Of a DNA stretch of 64,000 nt, positions 42,986 to 52,515 are shown piece after piece; position 1 is the stretch's first letter; the number at the start of each line of letters is the position of its first letter. This DNA comes from Frondihabitans australicus. GTDB lineage: Bacteria > Actinomycetota > Actinomycetes > Actinomycetales > Microbacteriaceae. A model generated the notes under the pieces. That model did not search any database, had not been told where the DNA came from, and worked only from the letters and a program-made list of their open reading frames with translations. The position numbers were made by a program, and so were the translations under genes. Location: positions 1,736,001-1,800,000 of the forward strand of contig NZ_RBKS01000001.1 in NCBI RefSeq assembly GCF_003634555.1, in the 5' to 3' direction.

Positions 42986-43513
42986 TCAGAGGGCAAGCTC
43001 CTGCTTCACGGTCGCGAGATCGTCGGCGAACGTGAACTCGCGCGAGACGTGTCCCCCGATCAGAACACCGGGGAGCCACCTGCGGGCGTCGTCCCACATC
43101 TCGCCGTACGGCACGGCGTCGAGATCGAACCAGACCGGGTCGAGCTCGTCGCTGGGGGACGGCTCGCCCGACCATCCCGTGACGACGAAGACCGTCGAGC
43201 GCTGGCTCCACGAGGGCCGGTCGGGGAACAGGTAGCAGAGGTCGCCGCGGTGCTCGAGCGCCGTCTCGGCGACCGACACCCCGGCCTCCTCCGCGATCTC
43301 CCGGACCGCCGCCTGCGGGCCCGTCTCGCCCGGCTCGAGCTTGCCGCCGAGGCCGACGAAGCGCCCCTCGCCGAGACCGCGCTTCTTGCGCCCGAGCAGC
43401 ACCTGCACGACGCCGTCGTGCTCGCGCAGCAGGTACGACACGCAGACGCGCCGAAGCGGCTCGTGCCCCGAGAGGGCTTCGGAGTCGTGCGGCCAGGGCA
43501 CGTCGGAGACCAT
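42986..43513 (-). CDS. Nudix hydrolase, MutT-like
   Basis: 175 residues. The Nudix box is complete: GGKLEPGETGPQAAVREIAEEAGV (G-x5-E-x7-REUxEExGU), preceded by LLGRKKRGLGEGRFVGLGG and followed by a domain with WFDLDAVPYGEMWDDARRWLPGVL. The GLGEGRFVG strand and the WDD/W end resemble the MTH1-like 8-oxo-dGTP diphosphatase branch, so it may cleanse oxidised nucleotides. The ATG at 43513 has GGGGG just before it. Confidence 0.92.
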   Translation of the reverse strand: MVSDVPWPHDSEALSGHEPLRRVCVSYLLREHDGVVQVLLGRKKRGLGEGRFVGLGGKLEPGETGPQAAVREIAEEAGVSVAETALEHRGDLCYLFPDRPSWSQRSTVFVVTGWSGEPSPSDELDPVWFDLDAVPYGEMWDDARRWLPGVLIGGHVSREFTFADDLATVKQELAL

Positions 43514-43545
43514 TCCCCCATCGTGCCAGGCGTAGCATCGCGTCG

Positions 43546-43884
43546 ATGGAGAACAGCCCCCGACGCGAGTTCCGCGGCGCCGGCCGCAGCCTCGAGGTGC
43601 TGCGCGCCGAGGCCTCCGACGAGTTGCGCACGCTCATCGAGCTGCGCTGCCGCGCGGGCGAGGATCCGTGGGACGTCATCCCCGAGCTCCCCACCGTCGA
43701 CGAGCAGGTGGTCGTCACCCTGCGGGCCGATCACTACGGGCACGCGGGATCCGGTGCGTCGACGGGTCTCGGTCTCGACGACGAACTCGAGTTCCTCCGC
43801 GGCATCGCCCTCTGGCACCCCGAGCTCTCTCGGGCCGTGTGGTCGCTGATGGGCCGCCTCGAGGACGTCGGCGGTCGCGCCTAG
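43546..43884 (+). CDS. Conserved-looking protein of unknown function
   Basis: 112 residues, soluble, acidic and helix-rich (SLEVLRAEASDELRTLIELRCRAG, then DELEFLRGIALWHPELSRAVWSLMG). Not recognised. TAGCAT lies seven bases before the ATG (43533-43538), matching the leaderless pattern, and the frame covers the whole gap between the Nudix gene and the next gene with typical codon bias. Divergent from the Nudix gene. Confidence 0.65.
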   Translation: MENSPRREFRGAGRSLEVLRAEASDELRTLIELRCRAGEDPWDVIPELPTVDEQVVVTLRADHYGHAGSGASTGLGLDDELEFLRGIALWHPELSRAVWSLMGRLEDVGGRA

Positions 43885-43893
43885 CCTTTCGGC

Positions 43894-44427
43894 ATGGACC
43901 TCTGGCAGACCCTCATCACCACCGCCGTCGGGGCGTTCCTCGGGTCGGGCGCGGCCTTCGGCGCGAACCTGCTCGCCGGCCGCATAGGCGAGCGCCGACG
44001 CGAGGCGGCGGCCCTCGACGAGCTCGTCCACGAGATCCACTTCCGGCGGGTGTTGCGGCGCATCGAGCCCCGCCTCAGCCCGAACGCCTCGGCGATCGAC
44101 CCCGACTACGACAAGGCGAGGCACTCGGCGTCGACCCTGCGGGGCGACATCAGGCGCGCGAGGCGCTCTCTCGTGTCGGGCTCTGCCGCTGCTCCTGTGC
44201 TCGACACGATGACCCTCGCGTGCAACACCTTCCTCGACGAGAGCGAGGCCGTGCCCGAGCGGTACCAGCTGCAGCTGATGCAGCTGCAGTGGCGGCTCGC
44301 CCAGGCCGTGCACGCGGTCGCGTCGACGTCGTCGCGCGTGAGCGACCTCGAACCGGGCGATGCCGGGCTGGTGCCGACGACTGCGGGGCGCGCGATGCCC
44401 ACCGAGATCGGCGACGCCGCGCTGTAG
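43894..44427 (+). CDS. Membrane-anchored protein of unknown function
   Basis: 177 residues. One N-terminal helix (TLITTAVGAFLGSGAAFGANLLAG) is followed by a charged helical cytoplasmic domain with ERRREAAALDELVHEIHFRR and two Leu/Gln-rich helices (RYQLQLMQLQWRLAQAVHAVAS). TAGCCT six bases before the ATG suggests leaderless expression, its -10 overlapping the end of the upstream gene. Not recognised. Confidence 0.65.
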   Translation: MDLWQTLITTAVGAFLGSGAAFGANLLAGRIGERRREAAALDELVHEIHFRRVLRRIEPRLSPNASAIDPDYDKARHSASTLRGDIRRARRSLVSGSAAAPVLDTMTLACNTFLDESEAVPERYQLQLMQLQWRLAQAVHAVASTSSRVSDLEPGDAGLVPTTAGRAMPTEIGDAAL

Positions 44428-44512
44428 ACGCGCTCACTGTCGGCGGCCTGGGGCGCAGGAGCAGGCGACACCCTCCCGGGGCCGTGTCAGCGCCCTTCAC
44501 TAGGCTTGCGCC

Positions 44513-46729
44513 ATGGCACTCCCCGACGTCCCGCACGCTCCGATCGCCCCGAAGAAGCCCGTCGTCCGCTCGCATCACGGCCGCGACTTCGTCGACGACT
44601 ACGAGTGGCTGCGCGAGAAGGAGAGCCCCGAGGTCGTCGCCCACCTCGAGGCCGAGAACGCGTACACCGAGCTCACCGTGCGGCACCTCGAGCCGCTGCG
44701 GGAGCGCGTCTTCGAGGAGATCAAGGGGCGGGTCCAGGAGACCGACCTCGGCGTGCCGACCCGCGAGGGCGGCTACTGGTACTACTCGCGCACGGCCGAG
44801 GGCAGGCAGTACGGCATCCAGTGCCGCCTCCCGATCCAGGGCCCCGACGACTGGACCCCGCCGACCATCGAGGCGGGCGTGGCCGCGGCCGGCGAAGAGG
44901 TGATCTTCGACGGCAACGTCGAGGCGGACGGCCACGACTTCTTCTCGCTGGGCTCGTTCGACGTCTCCGCCGACGGTTCGCTGCTCGCCTACGCCGTCGA
45001 CGTGGAGGGCGACGAGCGGTACACGCTGAAGGTGCGCGACCTCTCCACGGGCGACGACCTCCCCGACGAGATCGCCGAGACGGCTCCGGGTGCGACGTTC
45101 GACGCCTCCGGCCGGTACCTCTTCTATCCCACGGTCGACGAGTCGTGGCGCCCCGACACCATCTGGCGGCACGAGGTGGGCCAGGCTCCTGCGGCCGGTG
45201 GCGGGCGAGCGGACGTCAAGGTCTTCGAGGAGCCCGACGACCGCTACTGGATCGGCGTGGGCCTCACCCGCAGCCGCCAGTACCTCGTCATCGAGGCCGG
45301 CTCGAAGATCACGAGCGAGGCGTGGCTGCTCGACTCGGCCGACGCCACCGGCGACTTCCGCGTCGTCTGGCCGCGCGAGGAGGGCGTCGAGTACGACATC
45401 GACCACGCCATCGTCGACGGCAGCGACCGGCTGCTCATCACACACAACCGCGGGGCGGTGAACTTCGAGCTCGTCGACGTGCCGGCCGACGACCCGGTGT
45501 CGACGACCGACCGGCGCGTCGTCATCGCGCACAGCGACCAGCGACGGCTCGAGTCGGTCGAGGCGTTCGCCGGCCACCTGCTCGTCGACTTCCGCGAGGC
45601 CGGGCTGTCGCGCATCGGCGTGATCGCTCTGCCCGGCGGCGGCCACGGGTTCGGGCCGCTCAGGACGCTGGAGTTCGACGAGGAGCTCTTCACGGCCGGC
45701 TGGTCGTCCAACCCCGAGTTCACGCAGGCCACGGCGCGCTTCGGCTACACCTCGTTCGTCACCCCGTCGACCGTCTTCGACCTCGACGTCGCGACCGGCG
45801 AGCGAACCGTCCTCAAGCAGCAGGTCGTGCTCGGCGACTACGACCCCGCCGCCTACGCCGAGAGCCGCGAGTGGGCCGAGGCCTCGGACGGCACACGGGT
45901 GCCGGTGTCGCTGGTCTGGCGTCGCGACGCCGTCGAGCCCGGGCGCCCTGCCCCCCTGCACCTCTACGGCTACGGCTCGTACGAGCACAGCATCGACCCG
46001 TCGTTCAGCGTCGCTCGCCTCAGCCTCCTCGACCGCGGCGTCGTCTTCGCCGTGGCGCACGTGCGCGGCGGCGGCGAGATGGGCCGCACCTGGTACGAGA
46101 ACGGCAAGACGCTCATGAAGCGCAACACGTTCACCGACTTCGTGGCCGTCGCCGACCACCTGATCCGCGAGGGCCGGACCACGCCGCAGCGTCTCGTCGC
46201 CGAGGGCGGCAGCGCCGGCGGCCTGCTCATGGGCGCGATCGCGAACCTCGCCCCCGACCGCTTCGCCGGCGTCCTGGCCGCCGTGCCGTTCGTCGACGCG
46301 CTCACGAGCATCCTCGACCCCGACCTGCCGCTCACCGTGATCGAGTGGGACGAGTGGGGCGACCCCCTGCACGACCCCGAGGTCTACGACTACATGGCCT
46401 CGTACTCTCCCTACGAGAACGTCCCCGACGACGCCTCCGCCTACCCGCGGATCCTCGCCGTCACCAGCTTCAACGACACCCGCGTGCTCTACGTCGAGCC
46501 GGCGAAGTGGGTCGCGAGGCTGCGCGAGGCGGGGGCGCCGGTCAGCCTCAAGATCGAGATGCAGGCGGGGCACGGCGGCGTCTCGGGCCGCTACGAGTCG
46601 TGGCGCGAGCGGGCGTTCGAGATCGCCTGGATCCTCGACGTGCTCGGGCTCGCGGGCTCGGGAAGCGACCCCGTCTCCGGTATTGACACCGCGGCGGCGG
46701 TCGAGCCGGGCGCAGGAGCCGAGGCGTAG
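44513..46729 (+). CDS. Prolyl oligopeptidase family protein (S9A), oligopeptidase B-like
   Basis: 738 residues. A seven-bladed propeller covers about 70-420 and an alpha/beta hydrolase domain the rest. PLHLYGYGSYEHSIDPSF, AHVRGGGEMGRTWYENGK, LVAEGGSAGGLLMGAIANL (catalytic Ser near 567), and QAGHGGVSGRYESWRE (His) match oligopeptidase B, which cleaves small peptides after basic residues in the cytoplasm. TAGGCT six bases before the ATG gives a leaderless start. The C-terminal tail (AVEPGAGAEA) carries one copy of the 11-mer. The next gene follows after two bases, so they share a transcript. Confidence 0.92.
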   Translation: MALPDVPHAPIAPKKPVVRSHHGRDFVDDYEWLREKESPEVVAHLEAENAYTELTVRHLEPLRERVFEEIKGRVQETDLGVPTREGGYWYYSRTAEGRQYGIQCRLPIQGPDDWTPPTIEAGVAAAGEEVIFDGNVEADGHDFFSLGSFDVSADGSLLAYAVDVEGDERYTLKVRDLSTGDDLPDEIAETAPGATFDASGRYLFYPTVDESWRPDTIWRHEVGQAPAAGGGRADVKVFEEPDDRYWIGVGLTRSRQYLVIEAGSKITSEAWLLDSADATGDFRVVWPREEGVEYDIDHAIVDGSDRLLITHNRGAVNFELVDVPADDPVSTTDRRVVIAHSDQRRLESVEAFAGHLLVDFREAGLSRIGVIALPGGGHGFGPLRTLEFDEELFTAGWSSNPEFTQATARFGYTSFVTPSTVFDLDVATGERTVLKQQVVLGDYDPAAYAESREWAEASDGTRVPVSLVWRRDAVEPGRPAPLHLYGYGSYEHSIDPSFSVARLSLLDRGVVFAVAHVRGGGEMGRTWYENGKTLMKRNTFTDFVAVADHLIREGRTTPQRLVAEGGSAGGLLMGAIANLAPDRFAGVLAAVPFVDALTSILDPDLPLTVIEWDEWGDPLHDPEVYDYMASYSPYENVPDDASAYPRILAVTSFNDTRVLYVEPAKWVARLREAGAPVSLKIEMQAGHGGVSGRYESWRERAFEIAWILDVLGLAGSGSDPVSGIDTAAAVEPGAGAEA

Positions 46730-46731
46730 TC

Positions 46732-47268
46732 ATGGCCGATTACGTGGCGCTCCTCCGCGGCATCAACGTCGGGCAGGCGAAACGGGTGCCCATGGCCGTG
46801 CTGCGGGAGACCTACGGGAAGCTCGGGCTGCGCGACGTCGCGACCCTCCTCAACAGCGGGAACGCCGTCTTCGCCGCCGACGCAGAACCGGATCCCGCGG
46901 CCCTGCGCGCGGCGGTGCTCGAGGCGACCGGCGTCGACTCCGAGACGATCGTCGTGTCGGCGGAGCGCTTCCGCGAGATCGCCGCGGCGAACCCTCTGGG
47001 TGCCGACGACCGCACGCCGACCCGGGTGATCGTGGCGTTCGCGGCCACTCCGCTCTCACCCGAAGAGGTGGAAGTCCCCGCGGTACTCGACGACGAGCCC
47101 GAAGAGATGGTCGTCACGCCCGGCGCGATCTACCAGTGGATCCCCGACGGCGTCCTGTCGACGAAGGTGCCGCTGTCGTTCTGGCGCACGCTCGGCACGA
47201 CCGTCACGGCGCGGAACCAGCAGACCGTCGCGAAGATCGTGGCAGTGCTCGACAAGCGCGCCGGCTGA
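46732..47268 (+). CDS. DUF1697 family protein
   Basis: 178 residues. YVALLRGINVGQAKRVPMAVLR is the diagnostic DUF1697 opening (ALLRGINVG), with VATLLNSGNAVF and GAIYQWIPDGVLSTKVP and ending FWRTLGTTVTARNQQTVAKI (WRTLGTxVTARNxxTV). The family is cytoplasmic and of unknown function. The ATG at 46732 is two bases after the oligopeptidase stop, so it is co-transcribed. Confidence 0.93.
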   Translation: MADYVALLRGINVGQAKRVPMAVLRETYGKLGLRDVATLLNSGNAVFAADAEPDPAALRAAVLEATGVDSETIVVSAERFREIAAANPLGADDRTPTRVIVAFAATPLSPEEVEVPAVLDDEPEEMVVTPGAIYQWIPDGVLSTKVPLSFWRTLGTTVTARNQQTVAKIVAVLDKRAG

Positions 47269-47312
47269 CGGCGGCGGCCCGTCGCAGCCCGGTCACAGTC
47301 CCTCCGCGCCCG

Positions 47313-48854
47313 TCACAGCCCCTTCGCGGCCCGGCGAAGGCCGGCCAAAGCCGACCGGCGATCCGCGTCGGCGAGGGTGACGATCACACCGTAGGCGAAG
47401 GTGTCCTCGCCGGCACGGCGGGCCGCGTCGGCCGACTGCTCCACCCAGGTCGCGAGCGCGTCGGCGTCGAGGGCGTCGCCGAGGAGGTCCTGGAGACCGT
47501 GCGTGGTGCGCCGGGCGGCCTTCGTGCCCTTCACCCCGGCGGACTTCGCGGCTTCGAGGGCGTACCGGAGGCGGCGGGCGGCCTTGCGGGCCGAGTGGAC
47601 GGTCTCGCGGCGGACTCCCCCGGCTCCTGACACCGCGGTCGTCGCCGCCCGAACGCGCCGGTGCGCCCGCTTCGCCTCGAGCGCGAGCGAGTCGGCGATG
47701 AACTCGTCGCTGTCGTCGAGGGCGCGGTCGCCCTCCGGCTCGGTCACGGGCAGGGCCTCGAGGCGGTCGAGGAGCTCGAAGTAGGCGGGGTCGTCGAGGG
47801 CGCGCTCGAGGTCGATCGCGGCCTCGCGCGAGGTCTCGCGGAGGGCCGCGCGCATGCGGGCCAGCGACTCGTGCGGCAATCGGCCGTCGGGCGCGGCGTC
47901 GGCGTAGTGCTCCAGGAGCTCCGCGCGCACCTCGAGATCGCGGGCGACACTCGCCGCGCGGCCGGCCGTGCGGAGGGCGTCGGCGAGCCAGGCGGCCTCG
48001 TCGTCGGGCAGGACGCCGCGGTACACGGTGAGGATGCTCCGGATCCTGCGCACGGTGGTGCGGAATCGGTGGACGGCATCCGCCTCGCCCGAGCGCACCA
48101 GCGGATCGACCGTCACGAGGTCGCCGACGAGCGGGGCGATCGCGTCGTACACGAACTCGGCGGCGCTGCCGAGCTCGAGCTCGACGGGTTCGAGGGCGAC
48201 CGGCGCGGGCACGTCGACGCCGGCGAAGACGGCCGAGAGCCCGCGGGCGAGCTTCGACTTCGACGACGACACCCGTGCACCCGCCGCGACGAGGGTCTCG
48301 CCGACGGTGTCGAGCAGAGCCTCCCCGTCGGCGCGGTCGACGCCGGGCGCCAGCTCGACCTCCCACTCGCGCCAGGTCGAGGCGGGCGCAGGATCCGACA
48401 CGGCCGGGTCGGACGCCGTCACCTCGTCGTCCGCGACCTCGCCGAGCACGGCCCCGTCGGCGTCGACCAGCCGGGTCACGGTGCGGGTGGTGGCCAGCGT
48501 GAGCACCGGGTGCACGGGACGCCCGCGCAGCACCGACTCGACGACCCGCCGGAGCTCGGCCGGCAGCGCCTCGTCGGGGTCGGCGCCGAGCGGCGAGTGG
48601 ACCTCGCGGCGGGCTCCGGCCGACGCGGGCAGCTTCACGTGCCAGCCCTCGTCTGCGCCGCCCTCGCGGCGACGCAGGGTGATGCGGTTGCCCAGCAAGA
48701 CGTGGTCGGCCGTGTCGAGGTACGTCGCGCGGAGCTCCACCGGCTCCTGCGTCTCGGCCCGCTGGATCGGACCCGTGCCCGCCAGGTCGGGCACCCTCAC
48801 CGCCTCGTCGACGTCGTACTTGCGCTCGATCTCGAGGGAGGTGGTGGGGCTCAT
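47313..48854 (-). CDS. CYTH and CHAD domain protein
   Basis: 513 residues. The N-terminal CYTH domain (about 1-200) starts with the EIERKYD triphosphate-binding motif and has RRREGGADEGWHVKLP and RTVTRLVDADGAVLGEVADDEV. The C-terminal CHAD domain (about 215-513) is rich in conserved His/Arg/Lys (VHRFRTTVRRIRSILTVY, VHSARKAARRLRYALEA), which bind polyphosphate. Such fusions act as triphosphatases linked to polyphosphate granules. ATG 48854, not a longer frame, is the start; CACAAT six bases before it may be the -10. Confidence 0.95.
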   Translation of the reverse strand: MSPTTSLEIERKYDVDEAVRVPDLAGTGPIQRAETQEPVELRATYLDTADHVLLGNRITLRRREGGADEGWHVKLPASAGARREVHSPLGADPDEALPAELRRVVESVLRGRPVHPVLTLATTRTVTRLVDADGAVLGEVADDEVTASDPAVSDPAPASTWREWEVELAPGVDRADGEALLDTVGETLVAAGARVSSSKSKLARGLSAVFAGVDVPAPVALEPVELELGSAAEFVYDAIAPLVGDLVTVDPLVRSGEADAVHRFRTTVRRIRSILTVYRGVLPDDEAAWLADALRTAGRAASVARDLEVRAELLEHYADAAPDGRLPHESLARMRAALRETSREAAIDLERALDDPAYFELLDRLEALPVTEPEGDRALDDSDEFIADSLALEAKRAHRRVRAATTAVSGAGGVRRETVHSARKAARRLRYALEAAKSAGVKGTKAARRTTHGLQDLLGDALDADALATWVEQSADAARRAGEDTFAYGVIVTLADADRRSALAGLRRAAKGL

Positions 48855-48966
48855 CGGTCCATTGTGTCGGTCGCGCGGACCGAGCGCGCACGCGGGCCGC
48901 CGCGCACAGGACAACCGGGGGCAACCATCAGGCGACGGGGTACGCGACGGGCGTAGTCTGCGACGC

Positions 48967-50331
48967 ATGAGCACTGTCGCCCCCTCTCTCGCCGGCTGGA
49001 TGGCGCGTCAGCGCTGGTATGCGAGCAAGGGGCGAACGCCGAGGATCTCGGTGATCGGCAGCATGGAGAGCTCGTTCGACGACGGCATCGTCATGACCCT
49101 CCTCGTACTCGACGAGGGCCCGACCGTGCCGGTTCTCTACCAGGTGCCGCTCGTGGCGCGCATGTCGCCTCTCCCGGGCGGCGACGCGGCGTTCATCGGC
49201 TCCAGCGACGGCCTCTACCTCTATGACGGGCCCCACGACCCGGTGTACGCCGCGGGCCTGCTCAACACTCTCGCCTCAGAGCGGCACGTCGACGGCTCCG
49301 ACGTCACGGCCGACGGTCACCGCGTCGGCGACGCCGGCCGCTATGTGCGCTCGAAGGTGCTCGAGGGCGAGCAGTCGAACACGTCGATCGTCTACCAGGT
49401 GCAGGCCGCCGACGACACGCCCGCGCAGGTCGTCGCCAAGGTGTTCCGCGTGCTCCACCACGGCGACAACCCCGACGTCACCTCGCAGGCCGCCCTCACG
49501 GCCGGCGGCTCCACGCGCGTGCCCGAGGCGTTCGGCTACCTCACCGCGTCGTGGCCAGACCCGGGCCGCGAGGAGGGGCGCGCACACGGCCACCTCGCCT
49601 TCGCGCAGGAGTTCCTGGCCGGGTCGACCGACGCCTGGCGCGTCGCCCTCAACGCGGCCCGGCACGGAACCGACTTCACCGAGGCCGCCCGCGACCTCGG
49701 CCTCGCCGTCGCCGCCGTGCACGCCACCCTGGCGTCGCAGCTCGGCACCGTGGCGGCCACCCCCGACGCGATCGAGGGCGCGCTGGCCAGCATGCGACGC
49801 CGTATCGCCACGGCCGCCCGCGAGGTGCCCGAGGTCGAGCCGTTCGCCGAGGGCGCCCTCGCCGTCTACGAGGCGGCAGCTCAGGCCGACTGGCCCGCCC
49901 TGCAGCGGATCCACGGCGATCTCCACCTCGGCCAGGCGCTCCAGACGCCGGCGCGCGGGTGGATCCTCCTCGACTTCGAGGGCGAGCCCCTTCGCCCCAT
50001 GCCCGAGCGGTCGCGCCCCGACGTCACCCTGCGCGACGTCGCCGGCATGCTCCGCTCGTTCGACTACGTCGCCGGCTCGCTCGCGCAGGAGCGCCCACGC
50101 ATCGACGCCGCCGCCTGGGCGCACGCCGCGCGGCGAGCCTTCGTCGACGGCTACATCGAGGGCTCGGGCGTCGACGTCCGCGCGCAGCGCGCGCTGCTCG
50201 ACGCGTTCGAGATCGACAAGGCCGTCTACGAGGCGATCTACGAGTCGCGGAACCGGCCCGGCTGGGTCGGGATCCCGGTGGCGGCGGTCGAGCGGCTGGT
50301 GTCGCGTGGGGCAGGAGCCCGGACCGCCTGA
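48967..50331 (+). CDS. Maltokinase (Pep2-type)
   Basis: 454 residues. ARQRWYASKGRTPRISVIGS is the typical N-terminal cap (WxxxKGR), SKVLEGEQSNTSIVYQ the nucleotide loop, and RIHGDLHLGQALQTPARGWILLDFEGEP the kinase catalytic and metal motifs, as in actinobacterial Pep2/Mak. It phosphorylates maltose to maltose 1-phosphate for GlgE glucan synthesis. TreS, GlgE and GlgB, its usual neighbours, are not in this window. TAGTCT lies seven bases before the ATG, leaderless pattern. A trehalose-related or other sugar kinase is possible. Confidence 0.88.
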   Translation: MSTVAPSLAGWMARQRWYASKGRTPRISVIGSMESSFDDGIVMTLLVLDEGPTVPVLYQVPLVARMSPLPGGDAAFIGSSDGLYLYDGPHDPVYAAGLLNTLASERHVDGSDVTADGHRVGDAGRYVRSKVLEGEQSNTSIVYQVQAADDTPAQVVAKVFRVLHHGDNPDVTSQAALTAGGSTRVPEAFGYLTASWPDPGREEGRAHGHLAFAQEFLAGSTDAWRVALNAARHGTDFTEAARDLGLAVAAVHATLASQLGTVAATPDAIEGALASMRRRIATAAREVPEVEPFAEGALAVYEAAAQADWPALQRIHGDLHLGQALQTPARGWILLDFEGEPLRPMPERSRPDVTLRDVAGMLRSFDYVAGSLAQERPRIDAAAWAHAARRAFVDGYIEGSGVDVRAQRALLDAFEIDKAVYEAIYESRNRPGWVGIPVAAVERLVSRGAGARTA

Positions 50332-50355
50332 CCGACCACCTGCTCCTGCGCCCCG

Positions 50356-52113
50356 CTACGGCCGGGGGACGTTGCGGAGGTTCGACCGCGCCATCGCGAC
50401 CGCCTCGCCCGCGCCGCCGTTCATGACCACCTTCGACATCGCGAGCGCGAAGCCCTTCACCTGCGTCGCCGTGATCGTCGGCGGCAGCGACAGCGCACGC
50501 GGGTCGGTCGCGATGTCGAGCAACGCCGGTCCGTCGTGCTCGAGCACCGCCTCCATCGCCGATTCCAGATCGGCGGGGTCGTCGACGTGCACCGCGTGGA
50601 TCCCGAGCGCCCGGGCGACGGCGGCGTAGTCGGTCGCTGGCACGTCGACGCCGAAGTCGGGGAACCCCGCCACCAGCATCTCGACCTTCACCAGCCCGAG
50701 GGTCGAGTTGTTGAAGACGACGATCTTCACCGGGATCCGGTACGCCGCCACGGTCACGAGCTCGCCGAGTAGCATCGACAGCCCGCCGTCACCCGACATC
50801 GACACGATCTGCCGCCCCGGGTACGCGTACGCCGCGCCCATCGCCTGTGGCAGGGCGTTCGCCATCGACCCGTGCAGGAACGACCCGATGATCCGCCTGC
50901 GCCCGTTCGGCGTGATGTATCGCGCGCTCCACACGTTCGACATGCCGGTGTCGGCGGTGAACACGGCGTCGTCGGCGGCGAGACGGTCGAGCAGCGATGC
51001 CGCGTACTCCGGGTGGATCGGCACGATCTTCGCGGCGTCCTTCGTGTACGACCCGACGACTCCGGTCATGAGCTTCTCGTGCTTCTTCAGCAGGCCGTCG
51101 AGGAAGCGAGAGCTCTTCTTCGGGGTGATCAGCGGCAGGAGCCGGTCGAGCGTCGCCCCCACATCGCCGTGCACCCCGATCTGCACGTCCGCCCGCCGCC
51201 CGATGTTCGCCGCATTCGAGTCGATCTGGGCGATGACGACCTTCGGCGAGTCCGGAAGGAACTGCTCGTACGGGAAGTCCGTGCCGATCATGAGCATGAG
51301 GTCGGCGTCGTGGATGCCGGCGTGAGCGGCGCCGTAGCCGAGGAGGCCCGTCATGCCCACGTCGAACGGGTTGTCGTACTGGATGACGTCCTTGCCGCGC
51401 ATGGAGTGGCCGATCGGGGCTTTCAGGGCGTCGGCCAGGGCGATCACGCGGTCGTGGTGTCCCGCTGCTCCTGCGCCCACGAACAGCGCCACGGTCTTGG
51501 CCTTGTCGAGCGCCGCGGCGAGGGTGCGCACGGCCTCGTCGTCGGGCTCGAGCCTGCCCGGTTTCACGTCGACGAACGCCGGCACGTGGCCGGACGCCTC
51601 GAACTCGGCGATGTCGCCGGGCAGCGTGATGACGCTCACGCCGCCGCCCGCGAGGGAGTGGCGGATCGCGCTCGCGACGACCCGCGGTGCCTGCTCGGCG
51701 GTCGAGATCATCTCGCAGTAGCCGGAGCACTCGGTGAACAGGCGGTCGGGGTGGGTCTCCTGGAAGTACGACAGGCCGATCTGCGAGGCCGGGATGTGGC
51801 TGGCGATCGCGAGGACCGGCGCACCCGACCGGTGCGCGTCGAAGAGGCCGTTGATGAGGTGGAGGTTGCCGGGGCCGCAGGATCCCGCGCACACCGCCAG
51901 CTCGCCGGTGAGCTGCGCGTCGGCGGAGGCCATGAACGCGGCGGCCTCCTCGTGCCGCACGTGGATCCAGTCGATGCCGCCCTTGGCAGAACCGCCCGTG
52001 CGACGGACGGCGTCGACCACGGGGTTCAGGCTGTCGCCGACGATGCCGTAGATGCGTTTCACCCCGGCGGCGAGGAGCTGGGCGATGAGCTGGTCGGCGA
52101 TGGTCTGGGCCAC
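50356..52113 (-). CDS. poxB: Pyruvate dehydrogenase (quinone), PoxB-type
   Basis: 585 residues of the ThDP-dependent family. RHEEAAAFMASADAQLTGELAVCAG is the ThDP active-site Glu region; SMSGDGGLSMLLGELVTVAAYRIPVKIVVFNNS is the GDG-N ThDP-Mg motif; the middle FAD domain follows ALFVGAGAAGHH. It oxidises pyruvate to acetate and CO2, passing electrons to quinone at the membrane. GTG 52113 is chosen for AAAGG upstream and because a longer frame lacks homology. Convergent with the maltokinase. Confidence 0.93.
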   Translation of the reverse strand: MAQTIADQLIAQLLAAGVKRIYGIVGDSLNPVVDAVRRTGGSAKGGIDWIHVRHEEAAAFMASADAQLTGELAVCAGSCGPGNLHLINGLFDAHRSGAPVLAIASHIPASQIGLSYFQETHPDRLFTECSGYCEMISTAEQAPRVVASAIRHSLAGGGVSVITLPGDIAEFEASGHVPAFVDVKPGRLEPDDEAVRTLAAALDKAKTVALFVGAGAAGHHDRVIALADALKAPIGHSMRGKDVIQYDNPFDVGMTGLLGYGAAHAGIHDADLMLMIGTDFPYEQFLPDSPKVVIAQIDSNAANIGRRADVQIGVHGDVGATLDRLLPLITPKKSSRFLDGLLKKHEKLMTGVVGSYTKDAAKIVPIHPEYAASLLDRLAADDAVFTADTGMSNVWSARYITPNGRRRIIGSFLHGSMANALPQAMGAAYAYPGRQIVSMSGDGGLSMLLGELVTVAAYRIPVKIVVFNNSTLGLVKVEMLVAGFPDFGVDVPATDYAAVARALGIHAVHVDDPADLESAMEAVLEHDGPALLDIATDPRALSLPPTITATQVKGFALAMSKVVMNGGAGEAVAMARSNLRNVPRP

Positions 52114-52192
52114 TGCGGTGCCTTTCTTACGGGTCGCTTCGTGCGGGTGCTCTCTAGCCAACTCCCCGCGTCGTCGGCGTACCCTTGGTGAC

Positions 52193-52471
52193 ATGACCAC
52201 GACTGCTTCCGCGACTTCGTACATTCCCGAGGCCGGGACCATCACGATGTTCTCGACCGGCTGGTGCGGCTACTGCGCCCGCCTCAAGCAGCAGCTCACG
52301 AAAGACGGCATCGACTTCACCGAGGTCAACATCGAAGAGGTCCCCGGCACCGCCGAGATCGTCGAGAGCGTCAACGGCGGCAACCAGACCGTGCCGACCG
52401 TCATCTACCCCGACGGCTCGACCGCGACGAACCCGTCGCTCGCCGACGTGAAGGCCGCGCTCGCGCGCTAG
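52193..52471 (+). CDS. Mycoredoxin/glutaredoxin-like protein
   Basis: 92 residues. TMFSTGWCGYCARLKQQL holds the CxxC active site (CGYC), followed by IDFTEVNIEE and NGGNQTVPTVIYPDGST (cis-Pro TVPT). Mycoredoxin-1 is the mycothiol-dependent reductase of actinobacteria that resolves protein-mycothiol mixed disulfides, which fits this organism. TACCCT seven bases before the ATG indicates a leaderless start. It is divergent from poxB. Confidence 0.93.
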   Translation: MTTTASATSYIPEAGTITMFSTGWCGYCARLKQQLTKDGIDFTEVNIEEVPGTAEIVESVNGGNQTVPTVIYPDGSTATNPSLADVKAALAR

Positions 52472-52515
52472 CCTTTCGCGAGCCGGGCGCGCGAGCCTTT
52501 CGCGGGCCCAGCGCG

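Noticed and set aside
47269-47312. A short direct repeat (GTCACAG-CCCT) between DUF1697 and CYTH-CHAD genes
   Set aside because: Only two imperfect units in a 44-base convergent spacer; no evidence of function.
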